Assembly: GCA_044464765.1 (NCBI GenBank)
Contig: JBIQKZ010000005.1
Span: 1-64,000 of the forward strand
DNA: 64,000 bases
Direction of reading: 5' to 3'
DNA from: JBIQKZ01 sp044464765
Lineage (GTDB): Bacteria > Pseudomonadota > Gammaproteobacteria > Burkholderiales > Burkholderiaceae_B
Shown: one piece after another, positions 61,232 to 64,000 of the stretch
How positions within the stretch are numbered: position 1 is the first letter of the stretch
How the letters are laid out: each line of letters starts with the position of its first letter
The notes under the pieces: generated by a model
What the model saw: only the letters and a program-made list of their open reading frames with translations
Database searches by the model: none
Told to the model about the DNA's origin: nothing
Made by a program: the position numbers and the translations under genes

Positions 61232-62368
61232 TCATTTCCAGCAGCCATCAATAAGGTAGGCGTTGCCGTCGAGCAGTCGCCGCGCAGTGCGCGAGAAATA
61301 CACTGCCTGGACTTCCCATTGGTTGGAGTCTTTCGAAACGTCGCCGTAAATGGAAATGGTGCCGCTTGGATGCCCGACGCGCACGTGTCGTGGGGAAACC
61401 GCCGTGGAACTGGTCTGATGGACAATCGTGCCCTCGATTTGGGCCGCGATCGATATGCATATGGAACCGCCGCCAGGGAATGCCTTATGCATGCCTGTGT
61501 TGGGCACCACCATTCGCGCGACGAAGTCCATTTCGTCGGGGTTTACGATTCGGTCGCCCGCGAACGTGTGGTACCTGGTGGATGGGGCTACGACGATGGG
61601 AAAGGGCGTAAGGGTATTGCTGGCCGGCAGCTTGCAAAGATCGGCCGCAGCTTTGCGAACGTCTTCAAGGGCCTTGGTGTGTTGGTCTGTGAGGTCGGCC
61701 GGCATTTCAAGCCCCGTCATGCCCAGATCGGACGCACGCATAAAGACGCTTAACGTGCCTACATCGACGATGGATATTTCGATGTCCTTGCCTAGCGAAG
61801 CCACATGAACGGTGTCTCGGACAGCACCAGTGGGTAACAGCTGGCCGGTGGCGCCGCCGCTTGTATCGGAGTAATCGAGCTTGACTTCGGCACCGGTTCC
61901 CGGCACGCCGTCAATGAGGAAATCGCCTGTCACGCGCGGTTGGCCGTCGACGGTTTGCACAATGATCTGAAGCACTTTGCCGGTGTTGGTATTGTGAACC
62001 TTTACGGTGGTTTCTGGGTCGTTTGCGTGCACCAAGCCTTCTTCGATGGCAAATACGCCGACGGCGGACGAAATGTTTCCGCAGACAATCTCATAGCTTA
62101 CCGAGGGCTCGTCGATGCCGATTTGTGCAAAGGTGTAGTTGATGTCCGCGCCGTCTCGGGTGGTAGGGCCAATAATTGCGCACTTGCTGGTCAGGAGATC
62201 GGCGCCGCCGAGCCCATTGATCTGGCGCTTATCCGGGCTGCCGAAAATCGCCAAAAGAAATCGGTCGCGTTCGTTTGGGTCGCTTGGTATGTCCTTTTCC
62301 ATGAGGAATACCGCTTTGCTGGTGCCGCCTCTCATGATGGTGCAAGGCACTTTTACTTGTTCCGCCAT
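61232..62368 (-). CDS. PrpF-family isomerase (GalD/LigU paralogue)
   Basis: This 378-residue protein of the DAP-epimerase-like fold has CTIMRGGTSKAVFLMEKDIP at the start, QINGLGGADLLTSKCAIIGP near 48 and YEIVCGNISSAVGVFAIEEG near 92 with the catalytic Cys. It is related to galD in the same window but clearly diverged. It lies 14 bases ahead of the reductase gene and 32 bases after the Fe-dependent dehydrogenase gene. It probably isomerises an unsaturated di- or tricarboxylate in another branch. The substrate is unknown. Confidence 0.9.
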   Translation of the reverse strand: MAEQVKVPCTIMRGGTSKAVFLMEKDIPSDPNERDRFLLAIFGSPDKRQINGLGGADLLTSKCAIIGPTTRDGADINYTFAQIGIDEPSVSYEIVCGNISSAVGVFAIEEGLVHANDPETTVKVHNTNTGKVLQIIVQTVDGQPRVTGDFLIDGVPGTGAEVKLDYSDTSGGATGQLLPTGAVRDTVHVASLGKDIEISIVDVGTLSVFMRASDLGMTGLEMPADLTDQHTKALEDVRKAAADLCKLPASNTLTPFPIVVAPSTRYHTFAGDRIVNPDEMDFVARMVVPNTGMHKAFPGGGSICISIAAQIEGTIVHQTSSTAVSPRHVRVGHPSGTISIYGDVSKDSNQWEVQAVYFSRTARRLLDGNAYLIDGCWK

Positions 62369-62400
62369 CTTTGTCTCCGATAAGGTGTAGTTGCGCAGTG

Positions 62401-63594
62401 CTAGTTACTTTTCCAGGCAAGCTCAAGAATCGCGCGCAGGTCGCGCTCATTTTCGATCGGGCGAAGATTGTTCTTCGTGACCATGGGGTGCTGCAAGGCC
62501 GGCTCGATCATTTCTTCGACCTTGGGCCGCGTCAGGTTCAGGTCGTCGAGATAACGAGGCATGCCAAGACGGGTAAGCAGGTCGTGGAGAATGTCGTAAA
62601 AAGAGGCATGCTCTCGATCAAGCATGCGGCGTATCCTGCCGTGTGTTTCGGCCGCGGCATCCTCAAGCCATTTGGCTTGGGCTAGCATTAACACGCAGCC
62701 TGCGTCACTGTGAGGAACGCCGCCATAGGGGCCTACGATGTGAGTCATCCAATGGCTGAACCCATGCGCGACCGACATCTGCCCCATGCCGGTATACCAG
62801 GCAGCCAGTTGGCAATTCGTGAATGCTTGCCTGTTTTGCCTGTCGCCAAGCAAGGGCAGGTTTTCTATGTAAAGCTTGATCGCGCGCTCGGCAAGCAAGC
62901 TTGCAAATGGATGGGGCGCGACCGCGCACGCGGTGTTGATGGCGTGATCCAGTCCGCGTACGGCGGTGGAGCACAGCAAGCGAGAAGGGGTTTGAGCCAG
63001 AATGACGGGGTCGTAAACAATAGCGACCGGCGACCCTGCGGGCACGACAAAGCGCGCTTTTAGCGAGGTTTCTTCATCGATCGGTGTGCTGACCGGTGTC
63101 CACTCGGCCGTTGAAAGCGTGGTTGGAATGGCGATCTGCCGGATGGCGGGGGCAGCGGTCGATGTTGACAGCATCTCGCGCCCGTCTTTTGAAAGAACGA
63201 ATTGGTACTTGAGCAGATCGCTGCGTTCGTACGCCCCTTCGGAAATGCACAGTTGGATGGCTTTGCACATATCCATGACGGATCCGCCGCCGATCGACAC
63301 AATGACGTCGGCCTTCGATTCTTTTACGGCGCGCGCTGCCGCCAGGACATTGCGTAGCGGCGAATGCTCGCCGACCGCATCCGTAAGGCCCACCACGCGC
63401 GAACCCAGGCCTTTTTGTATGTCGCTAACGATGGAGGTGTTGGTGTTTAACGTTCGCGAGCACACGATGAAAACGGTTTCGTAGCCAAGCTCTGCAAGCA
63501 GCCCTGGCAAGGCGTGTGGGGCGCTGACGTCGTGGAGTACTAATTCGTGGCCGGTGAATCGGTAACGATGATTCTGAATGTTGAGAGGTGTCAT
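62401..63594 (-). CDS. iron-containing alcohol dehydrogenase / maleylacetate-reductase-like
   Basis: This 397-residue group III dehydrogenase has the NAD motif ADVIVSIGGGSVMDMCKAIQ near 95, IPTTLSTAEWTPVSTP near 155 and metal-binding residues in VRGLDHAINTACAVAPH near 210 and VAHGFSHWMTHIVGPYGGVPH near 275. Members include maleylacetate reductases and alcohol dehydrogenases. It heads a three-gene minus-strand cluster with the PrpF-type isomerase and the reductase, divergent from a LysR gene. That layout suggests a separate inducible pathway ending in a dicarboxylate. Confidence 0.88.
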   Translation of the reverse strand: MTPLNIQNHRYRFTGHELVLHDVSAPHALPGLLAELGYETVFIVCSRTLNTNTSIVSDIQKGLGSRVVGLTDAVGEHSPLRNVLAAARAVKESKADVIVSIGGGSVMDMCKAIQLCISEGAYERSDLLKYQFVLSKDGREMLSTSTAAPAIRQIAIPTTLSTAEWTPVSTPIDEETSLKARFVVPAGSPVAIVYDPVILAQTPSRLLCSTAVRGLDHAINTACAVAPHPFASLLAERAIKLYIENLPLLGDRQNRQAFTNCQLAAWYTGMGQMSVAHGFSHWMTHIVGPYGGVPHSDAGCVLMLAQAKWLEDAAAETHGRIRRMLDREHASFYDILHDLLTRLGMPRYLDDLNLTRPKVEEMIEPALQHPMVTKNNLRPIENERDLRAILELAWKSN

Positions 63595-63894
63595 TTTGTT
63601 CTTGCTAAAGGTAGGTGGTTGCCGATGTAAATGCGTGTCGCCCCGGGCCAGGACGCTGTCGTTCAGTCGGCCTCTTTTGCGCTTACAGGCGCTTCGACTT
63701 ATGGCTTAATTATCAAGCGCCGGAAGCGGTTACACAAATGATTTGTTTTAAATTTAGTTTAGATAAATTAAATATAAACGATAGGATTTCTTATGGATTC
63801 AGAGCTTATTTTCCTTTGTTGCGAATAAATACACAGTATACTGATAAATGAGCAATGTTTAAATGTGCTTTTCAGTCACTTGCCGCCACGACCC
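63595..63894. promoter_or_regulatory. 300-base AT-rich divergent control region
   Basis: This gap lies between the Fe-dehydrogenase gene (minus) and the LysR gene (plus). The part 63735-63845 is strongly AT-rich against the GC-rich surroundings and includes TATACT at 63837-63842, a good -10 box for the LysR gene. No gene is supported. Confidence 0.55.
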
Positions 63895-64000
63895 ATGAAA
63901 CACATCGTTGACAAATCTGTATTGCTCGGCCTGCGGGTTTTTGCGGTGATCGCGCGATCGCTCAGCGTGACCAAGGCGGCTCAAGAACTGCATGTGACGC
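63895..64000 (+). CDS. LysR-family regulator, cut by window end
   Basis: The 35 codons present begin at ATG 63895. They give an N-terminal HTH start with LLGLRVFAVIARSLSVTKAA and QELHVT, typical of LysR proteins. The gene continues beyond the window. It is divergent from the Fe-dehydrogenase cluster and presumably controls it. Confidence 0.8.
   Translation, partial: MKHIVDKSVLLGLRVFAVIARSLSVTKAAQELHVT

Noticed and set aside
63735..63845. Replication origin or phage attachment site, because of the sharp AT-rich stretch
   Set aside because: There are no iterons, DnaA boxes, integrase or tRNA gene. An ordinary divergent promoter region explains it.

Overview
The window looks like chromosomal DNA of a betaproteobacterium of the Alcaligenaceae type (Bordetella, Pusillimonas or Castellaniella relatives). 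This rests on the moderately high GC content, the many LysR regulators, the many branched-chain-amino-acid-type (Liv) ABC importers next to aromatic catabolic genes, and gal/lig-type ring-cleavage genes. The genus is an inference. I saw no rRNA, tRNA, CRISPR array or complete insertion sequence.

Layout. (1) 0.16-4.7 kb, minus strand: exopolysaccharide sugar-nucleotide operon gmd-fcl-wcaI-ugd. (2) 4.85-11.1 kb: a plastic accessory patch with a 191-bp imperfect palindrome, a 5'-truncated Rpn/DUF4351 nuclease gene, VapBC, a Phd/YoeB-type pair, a cupin protein, an unknown small-protein/membrane-protein pair, a second Rpn tail, a yceI 3' fragment abutting a LysR gene that has lost its start, and a HicAB pair whose HicA lacks its catalytic His. 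(3) 11.1-12.6 kb, minus: 3-hydroxyanthranilate-dioxygenase-like protein, RidA-family protein and CMD-family protein, separated by a 44-bp palindrome from a divergent two-subunit Rieske dioxygenase (12.9-14.6 kb). (4) 14.7-32.2 kb: a large divergent catabolic region. The minus arm carries a VanA-type Rieske oxygenase, an SDR, an aldehyde dehydrogenase, a five-gene Liv importer and a berberine-bridge-type flavoprotein. The plus arm carries NahD-like isomerase, NahE-like hydratase-aldolase, a LigA/LigB-type extradiol dioxygenase, an SDR, a second VanA-type Rieske oxygenase, an aldehyde dehydrogenase and a GMC oxidoreductase. (5) 32.2-38.2 kb: a second Liv importer with a LivM-LivG fusion and a divergent CysB-like LysR. 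(6) 38.2-44.0 kb: a LysR protein with two HTH domains, then galB-galC-galD, a hydrolase and a 6PGDH-like dehydrogenase. (7) 44.0-52.0 kb: a MarR repressor divergent from an operon of FMN reductase, alpha/beta hydrolase, luciferase-like monooxygenase and a third complete Liv importer. (8) 52.1-54.8 kb, minus: ligB-ligA and glutathione-independent formaldehyde dehydrogenase. (9) 55.1-57.4 kb: a ZnuD-type zinc receptor behind a perfect Zur-like palindrome. (10) 57.4-59.8 kb: dinB and hpd. (11) 59.9-64 kb: ferredoxin-reductase-like protein, PrpF-family isomerase and Fe-dependent alcohol dehydrogenase, divergent from a LysR gene cut by the window end.

How it fits together. galBCD plus ligAB cover ring cleavage of a gallate-like diol and conversion of 4-oxalomesaconate to pyruvate and oxaloacetate. 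LigC and LigI, needed for protocatechuate, are not seen here. The plus arm at 24-32 kb has the logic of the naphthalene lower pathway (ring cleavage, chromene isomerisation, retro-aldol loss of pyruvate, aldehyde oxidation), but with a LigAB-type dioxygenase in the place of NahC. This points to a bicyclic, probably carboxylated or hydroxylated aromatic as substrate and is the best candidate for an undescribed pathway. The MarR-controlled monooxygenase operon is a second candidate. All substrates are inferred from gene families, not read from the sequence.
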